Shown: piece after piece, positions 19,786 to 28,853 of the stretch
How positions within the stretch are numbered: the first letter of the stretch is position 1
How the letters are laid out: every line of letters begins with the position of its first letter
NCBI GenBank assembly: GCA_018842655.1
Contig: JAGTWN010000004.1
Span: 1,736,001 to 1,800,000 of the forward strand
Origin: Candidatus Pantoea haifensis
GTDB lineage: Bacteria > Pseudomonadota > Gammaproteobacteria > Enterobacterales > Enterobacteriaceae
Length of the DNA: 64,000 nt
Direction of reading: 5' to 3'
Program-made: the position numbers and the translations under genes
Notes under the pieces: generated by a model
The model's input: the letters and a program-made list of their open reading frames with translations, nothing else
Told to the model about the DNA's origin: nothing
Database searches by the model: none

Positions 19786-22071
19786 ATGAACCAAAGTCTG
19801 CTCGTTACTAAACGCGATGGCCGCCAGGAGCGCATTGATCTCGACAAAATTCACCGTGTACTGGACTGGGCAGCCGAAGGGTTGAACAACGTTTCCGTTT
19901 CTCAGGTTGAATTGCGCTCCCACATTCAGTTCTATGATGGCATTAAAACGTCTGACATCCATGAGACCATCATCAAGGCCGCTGCAGACCTTATTTCTCG
20001 CGATGCCCCTGATTATCAATATCTCGCTGCGCGTTTAGCAATTTTCCATCTGCGCAAAAAGGCCTACGGTCAGTTTGAACCTCCGAAGCTGCACGATCAG
20101 GTGGTCAAAATGGTTGAGATGGGTAAATACGATCGCCATCTGCTGGAAGACTACAGTGTCGAAGAGTTCGAGCAGATGGATGCGTTTCTTGACCACTGGC
20201 GTGATATGAACTTCTCCTATGCTGCCGTGAAGCAGCTTGAAGGCAAATATCTGGTGCAGAACCGCGTCTCAGGTGAAATCTACGAGAGCGCGCAGTTCCT
20301 GTATATCCTGGTCGCTGCCTGTCTGTTCTCAGCGTATCCGCGTGAAACGCGCATGGATTATATCAGGCGTTTCTATGATGCGATCTCGACCTTTAAAATC
20401 TCACTGCCGACGCCAATTATGTCCGGTGTGCGTACCCCTACACGCCAGTTCAGCTCCTGCGTGCTGATTGAGTGTGGCGACAGCCTTGACTCTATCAACG
20501 CCACCTCCAGCGCGATTGTGAAATATGTCTCTCAGCGTGCCGGTATCGGTATCAATGCGGGTCGTATCCGTGCGCTTGGCAGCCCAATTCGTGGCGGCGA
20601 AGCCTTCCACACCGGCTGTATTCCGTTCTACAAGCACTTCCAGACAGCAGTTAAATCCTGCTCTCAGGGCGGCGTGCGCGGCGGTGCGGCGACGCTGTTC
20701 TACCCAATGTGGCATCTGGAAGTGGAAAGCCTGCTGGTGCTGAAAAACAACCGTGGTGTTGAAGGCAACCGCGTGCGTCATATGGATTACGGCGTACAGC
20801 TCAACAAACTGATGTATCAGCGCCTGCTCAAAGGCGAAGAGATCACGCTGTTCAGCCCGTCTGACGTGCCTGGCCTGTATGATGCTTTCTTTGCCGATCA
20901 GGATGAATTTGAGCGTCTTTACACCAAATATGAAAAAGACGACAGCATTCGCAAACAGCGCGTGAAAGCCGTTGACCTGTTCTCGCTGATGATGCAGGAG
21001 CGCGCTTCTACAGGCCGTATCTATATCCAGAACGTCGATCACTGCAATACGCACAGCCCGTTCGATGCCAGCATTGCGCCGGTTCGCCAGTCCAACCTGT
21101 GCCTGGAAATTGCGCTGCCAACCAAGCCGCTGCAGGACGTGAACGACGAAAACGGTGAAATTGCGCTCTGTACGTTGTCTGCCTTCAACCTGGGTGCCAT
21201 CGAAAGCCTTGATGACCTGGAAGAGCTGGCAACCCTGGCAGTGCGGGCACTTGATGCGCTGCTCGACTATCAGGATTACCCAATCCCTGCGGCTAAACGT
21301 GGCGCAATGGGTCGCCGCACGCTGGGAATTGGTGTGATCAACTTCGCCTACTATCTGGCGAAACATGGCGTGCGCTACTCAGACGGCAGTGCCAATAACC
21401 TGACGCACAAAACGTTCGAAGCGATTCAGTATTATCTGCTGAAAGCCTCAAACGCGCTGGCGAAAGAGCAAGGTGCCTGCCCGTGGTTCAATGAAACCAC
21501 CTATGCGCAAGGCATTATGCCGATCGATACTTACAAGAAAGATCTGGATGCGATCTGCAACGAGCCGCTGCATCTGGACTGGGAGGGTCTGCGTGAGCAG
21601 GTCAAAACCCACGGCCTGCGCAACTCCACGCTCTCTGCTCTGATGCCGTCTGAGACCTCTTCACAGATCTCCAATGCCACCAACGGTATTGAACCGCCGC
21701 GCGGCCACATCAGTATTAAAGCGTCGAAGGATGGCATTCTGCGTCAGGTGGTACCGGAGTATGAGCGTCTGAAAGATCAGTACGAACTGCTGTGGGAAAT
21801 GCCGAACAATGACGGTTATCTGCAACTGGTTGGCCTGATGCAGAAATTTATCGACCAGGCGATTTCGTCTAACACTAACTACGATCCGTCGCGCTTTGCC
21901 AACGGTAAAGTCCCGATGAAGCAGCTGCTGAAAGATCTGCTGACAGCCTACAAGTTTGGTGTGAAAACGCTGTATTACCAAAACACCCGTGACGGTGCAG
22001 AAGATGCGCAGGATGACCTCGCACCTTCAATCCAGGATGATGGCTGCGAAAGCGGCGCGTGTAAAATCTAA
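19786..22071 (+). CDS. nrdA: Ribonucleoside-diphosphate reductase 1 alpha subunit
   Basis: NrdA is the catalytic and allosteric subunit of aerobic class Ia ribonucleotide reductase, reducing NDPs to dNDPs with a radical supplied by NrdB. At 761 residues it is the same length as E. coli NrdA. The N-terminal ATP cone (activity site) is present, starting [21 protein letters not shown]. The active-site residues N437, C439 and E441 lie in [12 protein letters not shown]. The redox pair is C225 ([11 protein letters not shown]) and C462 ([10 protein letters not shown]). The C-terminal shuttle cysteines are in [10 protein letters not shown]. nrdB follows 76 bp later with no terminator. Confidence 0.99.
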   Translation: MNQSLLVTKRDGRQERIDLDKIHRVLDWAAEGLNNVSVSQVELRSHIQFYDGIKTSDIHETIIKAAADLISRDAPDYQYLAARLAIFHLRKKAYGQFEPPKLHDQVVKMVEMGKYDRHLLEDYSVEEFEQMDAFLDHWRDMNFSYAAVKQLEGKYLVQNRVSGEIYESAQFLYILVAACLFSAYPRETRMDYIRRFYDAISTFKISLPTPIMSGVRTPTRQFSSCVLIECGDSLDSINATSSAIVKYVSQRAGIGINAGRIRALGSPIRGGEAFHTGCIPFYKHFQTAVKSCSQGGVRGGAATLFYPMWHLEVESLLVLKNNRGVEGNRVRHMDYGVQLNKLMYQRLLKGEEITLFSPSDVPGLYDAFFADQDEFERLYTKYEKDDSIRKQRVKAVDLFSLMMQERASTGRIYIQNVDHCNTHSPFDASIAPVRQSNLCLEIALPTKPLQDVNDENGEIALCTLSAFNLGAIESLDDLEELATLAVRALDALLDYQDYPIPAAKRGAMGRRTLGIGVINFAYYLAKHGVRYSDGSANNLTHKTFEAIQYYLLKASNALAKEQGACPWFNETTYAQGIMPIDTYKKDLDAICNEPLHLDWEGLREQVKTHGLRNSTLSALMPSETSSQISNATNGIEPPRGHISIKASKDGILRQVVPEYERLKDQYELLWEMPNNDGYLQLVGLMQKFIDQAISSNTNYDPSRFANGKVPMKQLLKDLLTAYKFGVKTLYYQNTRDGAEDAQDDLAPSIQDDGCESGACKI

Positions 22072-22147
22072 CGGTCAGGCGGGGATCTCTCCCGCCTTCG
22101 CTATTTCACGGGCAGCTTCGCGCCCCGTTTACCATTGGACAGTTTGT

Positions 22148-23277
22148 ATGGCTTACTCCACTTTTTCTCAGAACAAAAATGATCAGCTGAAAGAACCGAT
22201 GTTCTTCGGTCAGTCTGTTAACGTGGCCCGGTTCGATCAGCAAAAATATGACATCTTTGAAAAACTGATCGAGAAACAGCTCTCGTTTTTCTGGCGTCCG
22301 GAAGAAGTTGATGTGTCACGCGATCGCATCGACTATCAGGCGCTGCCAGAGCATGAGAAACACATTTTCATCAGTAACCTGAAGTATCAGACGCTGCTGG
22401 ACTCTATTCAGGGTCGTAGCCCGAACGTGGCACTGCTGCCGTTGATTTCTATCCCGGAGCTGGAAACCTGGATTGAAACCTGGGCGTTCTCGGAGACTAT
22501 CCACTCACGTTCTTACACCCACATCATCCGGAATATCGTTAACGATCCGGCTGTGGTATTTGACGATATCGTGACGAACGAGCAGATCCTCGCACGCGCG
22601 CAGGATATCTCTAAGTACTACGATGATCTGATCGAAATGACCAATTACTGGCATCTGTTAGGTGAAGGAACCCATCAGGTTAATGGTAAAACCGTTACCG
22701 TTAATCTGCGTGCACTGAAGAAACAGCTCTACATCTGCCTGATGAGTGTTAATGCGCTGGAAGCGATTCGCTTCTATGTCAGCTTCGCCTGCTCCTTCGC
22801 CTTCGCTGAACGTGAACTGATGGAAGGCAATGCTAAAATCATTCGTTTGATTGCACGTGACGAAGCACTGCACCTGACCGGCACCCAGCACATGTTAAAC
22901 CTGATGCGCACCGGTGAAGACGATCCAGAAATGAAAGAGATTGCGGCTGAATGCCGTGATGAGTGTTTCGATCTGTTTAAAAAAGCAGCAGATCAGGAAA
23001 AGAGTGGGCAGAATATCTGTTCAGCGGCGGCTCAATGATTGGCCTGAATAAAGATATTCTTTGCCAGTACATTGAGTACATCACCAATATCCGCATGCAG
23101 GCAGTGGGCCTTGATCTGCCGTTCCAGACCCGCTCGAACCCGATCCCCTGGATTAACTCATGGCTGGTGTCTGATAATGTACAGGTTGCGCCACAGGAAG
23201 TAGAAGTCAGCTCTTATCTGGTCGGTCAGATCGATTCAGAAGTAGGCGAAGACGACTTTAACGATTTCCAGCTCTAG
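22148..23277 (+). CDS. nrdB: Ribonucleoside-diphosphate reductase 1 beta subunit (frameshifted as read)
   Basis: NrdB carries the diiron-tyrosyl radical cofactor. Ligand-bearing blocks are visible: [22 protein letters not shown] and [14 protein letters not shown] (radical tyrosine in SYTH). The start at 22148 ([20 protein letters not shown]) matches E. coli; a longer frame into nrdA is spurious. As read, the frame breaks after DQEK. Adding one A to the A4 run at 22998-23001 joins it to [20 protein letters not shown] and gives exactly 376 residues, the E. coli length. nrdAB is essential for aerobic growth in E. coli, so a true frameshift is improbable. yfaE begins 2 bp after the stop. Confidence 0.97.
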
Positions 23278-23279
23278 TC

Positions 23280-23540
23280 ATGAGCCGTTCTGTTGTTATT
23301 CTGCGCACCTCCGGCACGCGGCTGGAGTGCGCAGACGATCACCCAAACCTGCTTCAGATGCTCGAAGCGCAAAATATTTGTGTAGAGTTTCAGTGTCGCG
23401 AAGGTTACTGCGGCTCCTGTCGGACGCGCTTGCTGAAAGGTGAAGTGCATTACGCGGAAAAGCCACTGGCCTTTGTTGAACAGGGTGAAATTTTGCCCTG
23501 CTGCTGCAAAGCAAAGGGTGAGATTGAGATCGCGCTGTGA
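23280..23540 (+). CDS. yfaE: 2Fe-2S ferredoxin YfaE, cofactor maintenance for NrdB
   Basis: This is an 86-residue plant-type [2Fe-2S] ferredoxin. The cluster cysteines are C39, C44 and C47 in CREGYCGSC, plus one in LPCCCKAKG near residue 74. In E. coli YfaE supplies electrons to reduce the diiron site and maintain the NrdB tyrosyl radical. It begins 2 bp after the nrdB stop and ends at a terminator, so nrdA-nrdB-yfaE is one unit. Confidence 0.95.
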   Translation: MSRSVVILRTSGTRLECADDHPNLLQMLEAQNICVEFQCREGYCGSCRTRLLKGEVHYAEKPLAFVEQGEILPCCCKAKGEIEIAL

Positions 23541-23541
23541 T

Positions 23542-23569
23542 AAACCGGGCGTCAGCAAGACGCCCGTTT
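23542..23569. terminator. Terminator between yfaE and yfaY
   Basis: Stem GGGCGTC (23547-23553), loop AGCAA, GACGCCC (23559-23565). Flanking A and T bases extend the stem, which makes it usable from both sides of this convergent pair. The T tract is short (GTTTAA). Confidence 0.75.
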
Positions 23570-23572
23570 AAC

Positions 23573-24769
23573 TTAATGCTTCACCGTTTCCAGAATATCA
23601 ATCCAGCCGTGGCCGGTACTGACTTCGCTGCCCTGTAACCAGCGGCGCAACATATTCATCGCCATCATGGCGACCACTTTCTGCCGTATTTCCTGATTGT
23701 GACGACCGTGCGCAAACTTCACCCGCTGTCCCCAGGAGGCTTCTGGCGTATGCAGCGCCACAGCTATTTCACCGTCTACTAACGCACCAACGGATAATGC
23801 CAACGGCGTCTGTTGACGTGTGGCCAGCATCTGTGTGCGCATCACCTGCACTTCCAGCGCCTCGTCCTGCTCAGGTAAAAGCTCAGCAGCACTGAGCGGC
23901 ACTTCGGCAGCGGCTAACTGCCAGTGCAACAAGCCAGCGGTAAACTGCTCACTCACCGCCAGACGAAAATCCCGTGATTTCAGTTCACGCGCCAGCAGCG
24001 CCGGTAAACCTTCGGTGCCTTCGAAAATCGTGCATTCTGCCAGTTGCAGACGCACCTGTTGCCAGACCTGTTCCATCGCCACGCGCTGGCTGGCAGGACC
24101 GGTAAGCTTGATTTCAATAATGGGCATAGAAGAGCGGTATCCCATTACCGCCCCTTCTGGTAGCGCGAACGGCTCCAGCTCTGCTGCTAAATCGCTTTCA
24201 CCGCGACCAAATGTCGTCAGACGCAAACAGAGCGGCGGCTCCGGCAATTCAAAGGCGCTTTTCAGGCGGGGAATAATCTGTTGCTCAACCATGACTTTAA
24301 ATTCGGACGGCACGCCTGGCGTAAAGAAGATCCAGCAACGATTGAGTTTTAAGGCAAAACCGCAGGCAGTGCCAACCGGATTATCCAGCATTTCTGCATT
24401 GGCTGGGATCTCAGCCTGTTTACGATTGCTGGCTGCCATCGGGCGTCCACGACTGGCAAACCAGGCTTCCATTTTCTCCAGCCAGGCCTGTTGCAGCACC
24501 AGCTCAACGCCACAGGCAGCAGCTGCGGCCTGAGCACTGAGGTCGTCACTGGTCGGGCCGAGGCCGCCGTTGACAATCAAAACATCCGCTTCCAGACTGC
24601 GCGCCTTTAACGTTTCCACCAGCGAAGCCATCGCATCGCCAACAGTAGTGCGACTGGTCATTGGTAATCCGTGCTGGAACAGCACATCAGCCAGCCAGGC
24701 CGCATTGGTATCGACGATTTGGCCGTGCAGCACCTCATCACCGGTTGACAACATCTCAACTCTTATCAC
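23573..24769 (-). CDS. yfaY: CinA-like nicotinamide-nucleotide amidase family protein YfaY
   Basis: The N-terminal part is a MoaB/MogA-like (MoCF) domain: VEMLSTGDEVLHGQIVDTNA, VLIVNGGLGPTSDDLSA and FFTPGVPSEFKVM are the CinA/COG1058 hallmarks. The C-terminal part corresponds to the CinA domain (LAVSEQFTAGLLHWQLA) but looks divergent, as in E. coli YfaY. YfaY is thought to lack the amidase activity of PncC; that is family knowledge, not visible here. The frame extends to 24868. A GTG at 24769 is chosen because AAGGAG lies eight bases upstream and it gives 398 residues (E. coli 400). The gene is convergent with yfaE. Confidence 0.88.
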   Translation of the reverse strand: MIRVEMLSTGDEVLHGQIVDTNAAWLADVLFQHGLPMTSRTTVGDAMASLVETLKARSLEADVLIVNGGLGPTSDDLSAQAAAAACGVELVLQQAWLEKMEAWFASRGRPMAASNRKQAEIPANAEMLDNPVGTACGFALKLNRCWIFFTPGVPSEFKVMVEQQIIPRLKSAFELPEPPLCLRLTTFGRGESDLAAELEPFALPEGAVMGYRSSMPIIEIKLTGPASQRVAMEQVWQQVRLQLAECTIFEGTEGLPALLARELKSRDFRLAVSEQFTAGLLHWQLAAAEVPLSAAELLPEQDEALEVQVMRTQMLATRQQTPLALSVGALVDGEIAVALHTPEASWGQRVKFAHGRHNQEIRQKVVAMMAMNMLRRWLQGSEVSTGHGWIDILETVKH

Positions 24770-24867
24770 GTTTCGTTCTCCTTTTGCCGGTGTTTTTACT
24801 GTAAGAGGCCTGTGGACGAAACACAATCTGTCGCATGGATCTGTGCGGGTTACAGCAAAAAATGCCA

Positions 24868-24896
24868 ATAAAAACGGCGGGATAACCCCACCGTTT
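24868..24896 (-). terminator. elaB terminator
   Basis: On the minus strand AAACGG/CCGTTT plus GGG/CCC form a stem with one mismatch, followed by TTTTTAT. It lies 24 bp after the elaB stop. Confidence 0.7.
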
Positions 24897-24919
24897 GTTA
24901 TTTTTATTGCTGATGTCGT

Positions 24920-25231
24920 TTAGCGGCGTGCCAGCAGTAAACCTAATACCAGCCCGGCGGTTGCGCCGATACCGATGCCCTGCCAGGGTTTCTCATGCAC
25001 ATAATCATCTGCACGATAAGCGGCTTGTTTAGCACGATAGTAATAGCTGTCTGACGCATGGCTGACGCGCGATTTCACATCATGCAGCGCCTGCTCCGCT
25101 TTGGTTTTGAGCTCAATGTACTTCTGGTCAGCCGGATCGCCTGATGACTTTAACACCTCTTCCAGCGTCTCGGTCAGCAGGGTTAAATCATCATCCAGGC
25201 CAGTCTCAAACGGTTCGTTCTGTTTTTCCAT
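24920..25231 (-). CDS. elaB: Tail-anchored stress protein ElaB (DUF883)
   Basis: This 103-residue protein (E. coli 101) has a charged helical body and one C-terminal membrane anchor, GIGIGATAGLVLGLLLARR. ElaB, YqjD and YgaM form a family of inner-membrane, ribosome-associated proteins induced in stationary phase by RpoS. Conserved blocks include DDLTLLTETLEEVLKSSGDP and YVHEKPWQG. The frame opens at 25264, but the ATG at 25231 follows a clear GGAGGAAAC site and fits the family length. Confidence 0.95.
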   Translation of the reverse strand: MEKQNEPFETGLDDDLTLLTETLEEVLKSSGDPADQKYIELKTKAEQALHDVKSRVSHASDSYYYRAKQAAYRADDYVHEKPWQGIGIGATAGLVLGLLLARR

Positions 25232-25567
25232 TGTTTCCTCCGTGTGCATTGCAAAGCAGTTCATTAACTATAGCCCCTTATTTCCGCTCTGCCGTAAACC
25301 CGCACCAGGAATCACCCGAGATTTCATCTGCTAACGTTAAGGTTGCTTGCACGCTACGTCTGAGACATACGCAAAGAAGTGTAATCCTGACGTGCGCCGC
25401 GTGAATTTCTCTTCGCTTCTTTGATTAATCTGATAAATTTTGTGCGGACTGAATTTTTCAAAGACCCGGCTGTCGTACCCTCCTGTTGCCTGCGATTATC
25501 AGGCCATGAAAGTGCTTTTTGCACGACAGTCACGACAAACTCGAACAGCTAAGGAAAGATTTCTGGC
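25232..25567. other. Divergent gap elaB / opgD
   Basis: This 336-bp gap must contain the elaB promoter (minus) and the opgD promoter (plus). I see no clear -35/-10 pairs, inverted repeats or coding regions. An AAGGAAAG site precedes the opgD ATG. Confidence 0.5.
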
Positions 25568-27226
25568 ATGAATCGAAGAATGTTTATGAAAGCGTCAATG
25601 GCCTTCTCCGCTGTCAGCGGTATGACCGGCCTGTCAACGCTGTTTGCGCAATCCGCCTGGGCAGAAGATGGCATTGCTGACGGAACCGCAGTACGCTTCG
25701 ATTTCGACGTATTGAAGAAAAAAGCGGCAAATCTGGCAAAGCAACCGTGGAGCGGCGCGCCGGGCGCACTTCCCGAAACGTTGGCCACTCTGACACCGCA
25801 GGCGTACAACGAAATTCAGTACGACGCCAGCCACTCATTGTGGAATAACATTGCTGACCGCCAGCTTGATGTGCAGTTCTTTCACGTGGGCATGGGCTTT
25901 AAGCGCCGCATTCGCATGTTTTCTGTCGAGGCTGACAGCCGTGAAGCGCGTGAAATTCACTTCCGCCCCGAACTGTTTAACTACAACAACGCCAAAGTCG
26001 ACACCAGACAGTTAGAAGGTAAGAACGATCTGGGCTTTGCTGGCTTCCGTGCCTTTAAAAAACCTGAACTTGCACGTCGCGATATCGTCTCCTTTTTAGG
26101 TGCCAGCTATTTCCGTGCGGTTGATGAAACCTTTCAATATGGCTTATCGGCCCGTGGCGTTGCCGTAAATACCTTCAGCAACGGCCAGGAAGAGTTCCCC
26201 GATTTCACTGCATTCTGGTTTGAAACGCCTGATGCCAACGACACCACCTTTACCTGCTACGCCTTGCTGGATGGTGCCAGCCTGACGGGAGCGTACAAAT
26301 TTATCATTCATTGCGAAGATAAACGTGTCGTAATGGAAGTTGAAAATCATCTCTATGCACGTAAAGAGATTCGTCAGCTTGGCATTTCACCCATGACCAG
26401 TATGTTTAGCTGCGGCACTAACGAACGTCGTATGTGCAACACTTACCATCCGCAGATTCATGACTCCGATCGTCTGGCGATGTGGACCGGTAAAGGTGAG
26501 TGGATTGCCCGTCCGCTGAATAATCCGCAGCGTTTGCAATTTAATGCTTACGAAGATGAAAACCCGCGTGGCTTTGGTCTGCTTCAGCTCAATCATGACT
26601 TCAAAGATTATCAGGATGTGATTGGCTGGTACGACAAACGCCCAAGCCTGTGGGTCGAGCCGATGGGTAAATGGGGCAAAGGGGCCATCAATTTGATGGA
26701 AATCCCCACCACGGGCGAAACGCTGGATAACATCGTCTGTTTCTGGCAACCGGCAGAACCGGTTAAAGCGGGCAGCGAATTCAGCTTCTCTTATAAACTT
26801 TACTGGAGCGGCTTGCCGCCGGTTCGCAGCGATCTGGCCCGTGTTGACGCCACGCGCACCGGCATTGGCGGCTTCCCGGAAGGTTGGGCGCCAGGCGAAC
26901 ACTTCCCGGATACGTGGTGCCGTCGCTTCGCCATCGACTTTATCGGCGGCGATCTGAAAGCGGCGGCGCCGAAAGGCATCGAGCCGGTTATTACCGTGTC
27001 GTCGGGCACCTTTAAACAGGTGGAGATCCTCTACGTCGAGCCAATTAACGGCTATCGCATTCTGTTTGACTGGTATCCAGACAGCAGTGCCACTACGCCG
27101 GTAGAGATGCGCCTGTTCCTGCGAACAAAAGATGAAACGCTGAGTGAAACCTGGCTTTATCAATACTTCCCGCCACCGCCAGACCAGCGTAAATACGTTG
27201 ATGACCGGCAGATGACGGTGAGTTAA
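25568..27226 (+). CDS. opgD: Osmoregulated periplasmic glucan biosynthesis protein OpgD
   Basis: OpgD acts in the periplasm in the synthesis and structural control of osmoregulated periplasmic glucans, and is a paralogue of OpgG. The protein is 552 residues (E. coli 551). A twin-arginine type signal is visible at the N-terminus ([20 protein letters not shown] ... AWAED), consistent with Tat export. Family blocks include [49 protein letters not shown] and RPSLWVEP. In E. coli opgD lies far away (about 32 min), so its place between elaB and elaA is a lineage-specific arrangement. Loss of these glucans is known to activate the Rcs system encoded about 20 kb away. Confidence 0.95.
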   Translation: MNRRMFMKASMAFSAVSGMTGLSTLFAQSAWAEDGIADGTAVRFDFDVLKKKAANLAKQPWSGAPGALPETLATLTPQAYNEIQYDASHSLWNNIADRQLDVQFFHVGMGFKRRIRMFSVEADSREAREIHFRPELFNYNNAKVDTRQLEGKNDLGFAGFRAFKKPELARRDIVSFLGASYFRAVDETFQYGLSARGVAVNTFSNGQEEFPDFTAFWFETPDANDTTFTCYALLDGASLTGAYKFIIHCEDKRVVMEVENHLYARKEIRQLGISPMTSMFSCGTNERRMCNTYHPQIHDSDRLAMWTGKGEWIARPLNNPQRLQFNAYEDENPRGFGLLQLNHDFKDYQDVIGWYDKRPSLWVEPMGKWGKGAINLMEIPTTGETLDNIVCFWQPAEPVKAGSEFSFSYKLYWSGLPPVRSDLARVDATRTGIGGFPEGWAPGEHFPDTWCRRFAIDFIGGDLKAAAPKGIEPVITVSSGTFKQVEILYVEPINGYRILFDWYPDSSATTPVEMRLFLRTKDETLSETWLYQYFPPPPDQRKYVDDRQMTVS

Positions 27227-27230
27227 ACAA

Positions 27231-27255
27231 AACGGCGAGGGTAATCCTCGCCGTT
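27231..27255. terminator. Bidirectional terminator opgD / elaA
   Basis: Perfect 10-bp stem (AACGGCGAGG, loop GTAAT, CCTCGCCGTT) between the opgD and elaA stop codons. T-rich sequence lies on both sides (GTTATTTC on plus, TTTTGTTT on minus). Confidence 0.88.
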
Positions 27256-27256
27256 G

Positions 27257-27706
27257 TTATTTCTGCATATCGATGTGAGGAATATTATCTTCAAGATAAA
27301 CTTCGCTGACCACCGCAAAACCATGTCCGGCATAAAACCGCTGTAAGTGTGCCTGTGCCGAGAGAAAGACGCTGTGCGCTGGCCAGTGTTGCGCGCAGAT
27401 CGCCAGCGCCTGCTCTATTAAGCGATGACCCAAATTAAGGCTGCGCGCCTTATCCGAAACGATCACCCGACCCATTTTCACCGGCTCGCCAGCCTCTTTC
27501 GGCGCGAGAATACGCGCATAGGCCACCACATCGTCGCCGCGTACGCCAAGCAGATGGCGATTATCCGCCACCAGATCCTGACCATCGATATCCTGATAGG
27601 GACAATTTTGCTCCACCACAAAGACGGTATTGCGCAACGCCAGCACGGCATAAAGCTGCTGCACGGTTAAATCACGATGGTGTAAATCCAGCCAGATAAT
27701 ATCCAT
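27257..27706 (-). CDS. elaA: GNAT-family N-acetyltransferase ElaA
   Basis: This is a 149-residue GNAT acetyltransferase-like protein (E. coli ElaA 153). ElaA signatures are present: LRNTVFVVEQNCPYQDIDG, VAYARIL, the acetyl-CoA region MGRVIVSDKARSLNLGHRL and FLSAQAHLQRFYAGHGF. The substrate is not established. GGAGA lies just before the ATG. It is convergent with opgD, and an MFS gene ends 31 bp upstream on the same strand with no clear terminator, so read-through is possible. Confidence 0.93.
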   Translation of the reverse strand: MDIIWLDLHHRDLTVQQLYAVLALRNTVFVVEQNCPYQDIDGQDLVADNRHLLGVRGDDVVAYARILAPKEAGEPVKMGRVIVSDKARSLNLGHRLIEQALAICAQHWPAHSVFLSAQAHLQRFYAGHGFAVVSEVYLEDNIPHIDMQK

Positions 27707-27737
27707 AGGTTCTCCTTGTTAACGCCATTACTATACG

Positions 27738-28853
27738 CTATTCACGTCGCCGCTGCGTTAAGGCAAAACCGGTGAAAAAGGCGCACAGGATGGCAGCCAT
27801 CCAGGGCAAGCCGTGCAGAGTAAGTGACATCGCTGCGCCGCCAAGCGCCGGGCCAATGAGCGCACCGATCCCCCAGGCGACGGAGAGCGCAGCATAGGCA
27901 CCCGCCAGCTCAGCGCCCTGAAAACGTTGTCCGATTAGAGTAATGATCACTGTATAGATGCCGACAAAGACTCCGCCCCAGCAGAACAGTAAAAACCGTG
28001 CCAGCCAGAGCGAATGCAGCGCCAGCGGCCACATCAGCGCGCCCAGCGTGGATAACGCAGCCAACCAGACAATAAGCCCTTGCCGATCCAGTCGATCGGC
28101 TAACCAGCCAATCGGTAACTGCAATACAATGGCACCCACCATCAAAATAGTGATTAGCGAGGTGGCCTGCGCTTCAGGCCAGCCCAGATTCATGGCGTAA
28201 ATAGCCAGCAGGTTCATGCCCGCCGCTTCCAGGGCAGCATTGAGTAAGGTGGCAGCCAGCGCCAGCGGTAACAGCTTCAGCCAGCGCGATAACTTACGCG
28301 GCGTGCGGATTTCGCTGTTAAGGCGCAAACCACGAGCGGTAAGCATTGTCCCTGCAGCAACAACCGCTAACAGCGCCGCCGTGATAAAGGCACTGCCGCC
28401 ACTGCCCTGCAGCGTTAAGATAAACGGTCCCAGCGCAAACCCAGCTGACAGCATCGCGGTATAGGTTGCCAGCATACGGGCACGATTGCGCTCAACGCTT
28501 TGCTGATTCAGCCAGGTTTCAGTGACGACCAGTATCACTTCGGTAGCCATGCCCAACAGCAGGCGCAGGGCAAAGCTGCTTCCTGACGGCAACAGGGGAA
28601 AAAGCGCCAACAGCCCAGCGACGCTGATCAGTGATCCCATCAGAAGCCTGGCGGGCGTAAAGCGGCGACAAAGTGCCGGAAGCCACGGCGCTATCAGCAA
28701 TACGCCCACAGCATGCATCGCTGCGTTGATGCCAATCAGTGCTTCACTGTAGCCTGCTGCTGAGAGACGAAGCGCGATAAGCGGTGCACTCAGCCCGTAT
28801 GTCAGACCAAAAATCGTAACAGCCAGCAAAACCACACTGCTGTTGCGCGTCAT
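27738..28853 (-). CDS. MFS transporter (YcaD-like)
   Basis: This 371-residue protein has about twelve membrane segments and belongs to the major facilitator superfamily. It resembles the YcaD group: ETWLNQQSVERNRARMLATY after helix 4 and LPIGWLADRLDRQGLIVW in the middle are typical. The frame extends upstream to 28922. The ATG at 28853 is chosen because it overlaps the stop of the preceding gene as ATGA, indicating coupled translation. The substrate is unknown. The pairing with a DUF308-like membrane protein suggests the two work together, which is inference. Confidence 0.82.
   Translation of the reverse strand: MTRNSSVVLLAVTIFGLTYGLSAPLIALRLSAAGYSEALIGINAAMHAVGVLLIAPWLPALCRRFTPARLLMGSLISVAGLLALFPLLPSGSSFALRLLLGMATEVILVVTETWLNQQSVERNRARMLATYTAMLSAGFALGPFILTLQGSGGSAFITAALLAVVAAGTMLTARGLRLNSEIRTPRKLSRWLKLLPLALAATLLNAALEAAGMNLLAIYAMNLGWPEAQATSLITILMVGAIVLQLPIGWLADRLDRQGLIVWLAALSTLGALMWPLALHSLWLARFLLFCWGGVFVGIYTVIITLIGQRFQGAELAGAYAALSVAWGIGALIGPALGGAAMSLTLHGLPWMAAILCAFFTGFALTQRRRE

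Noticed and set aside
20401-21366. 321-codon open frame antisense to nrdA
   Set aside because: Shadow of a highly conserved gene with strong codon bias. No ribosome-binding site and no recognisable protein family.
26387-27163. 258-codon open frame antisense to opgD
   Set aside because: Same reasoning: an antisense shadow of a conserved gene with no start signal.
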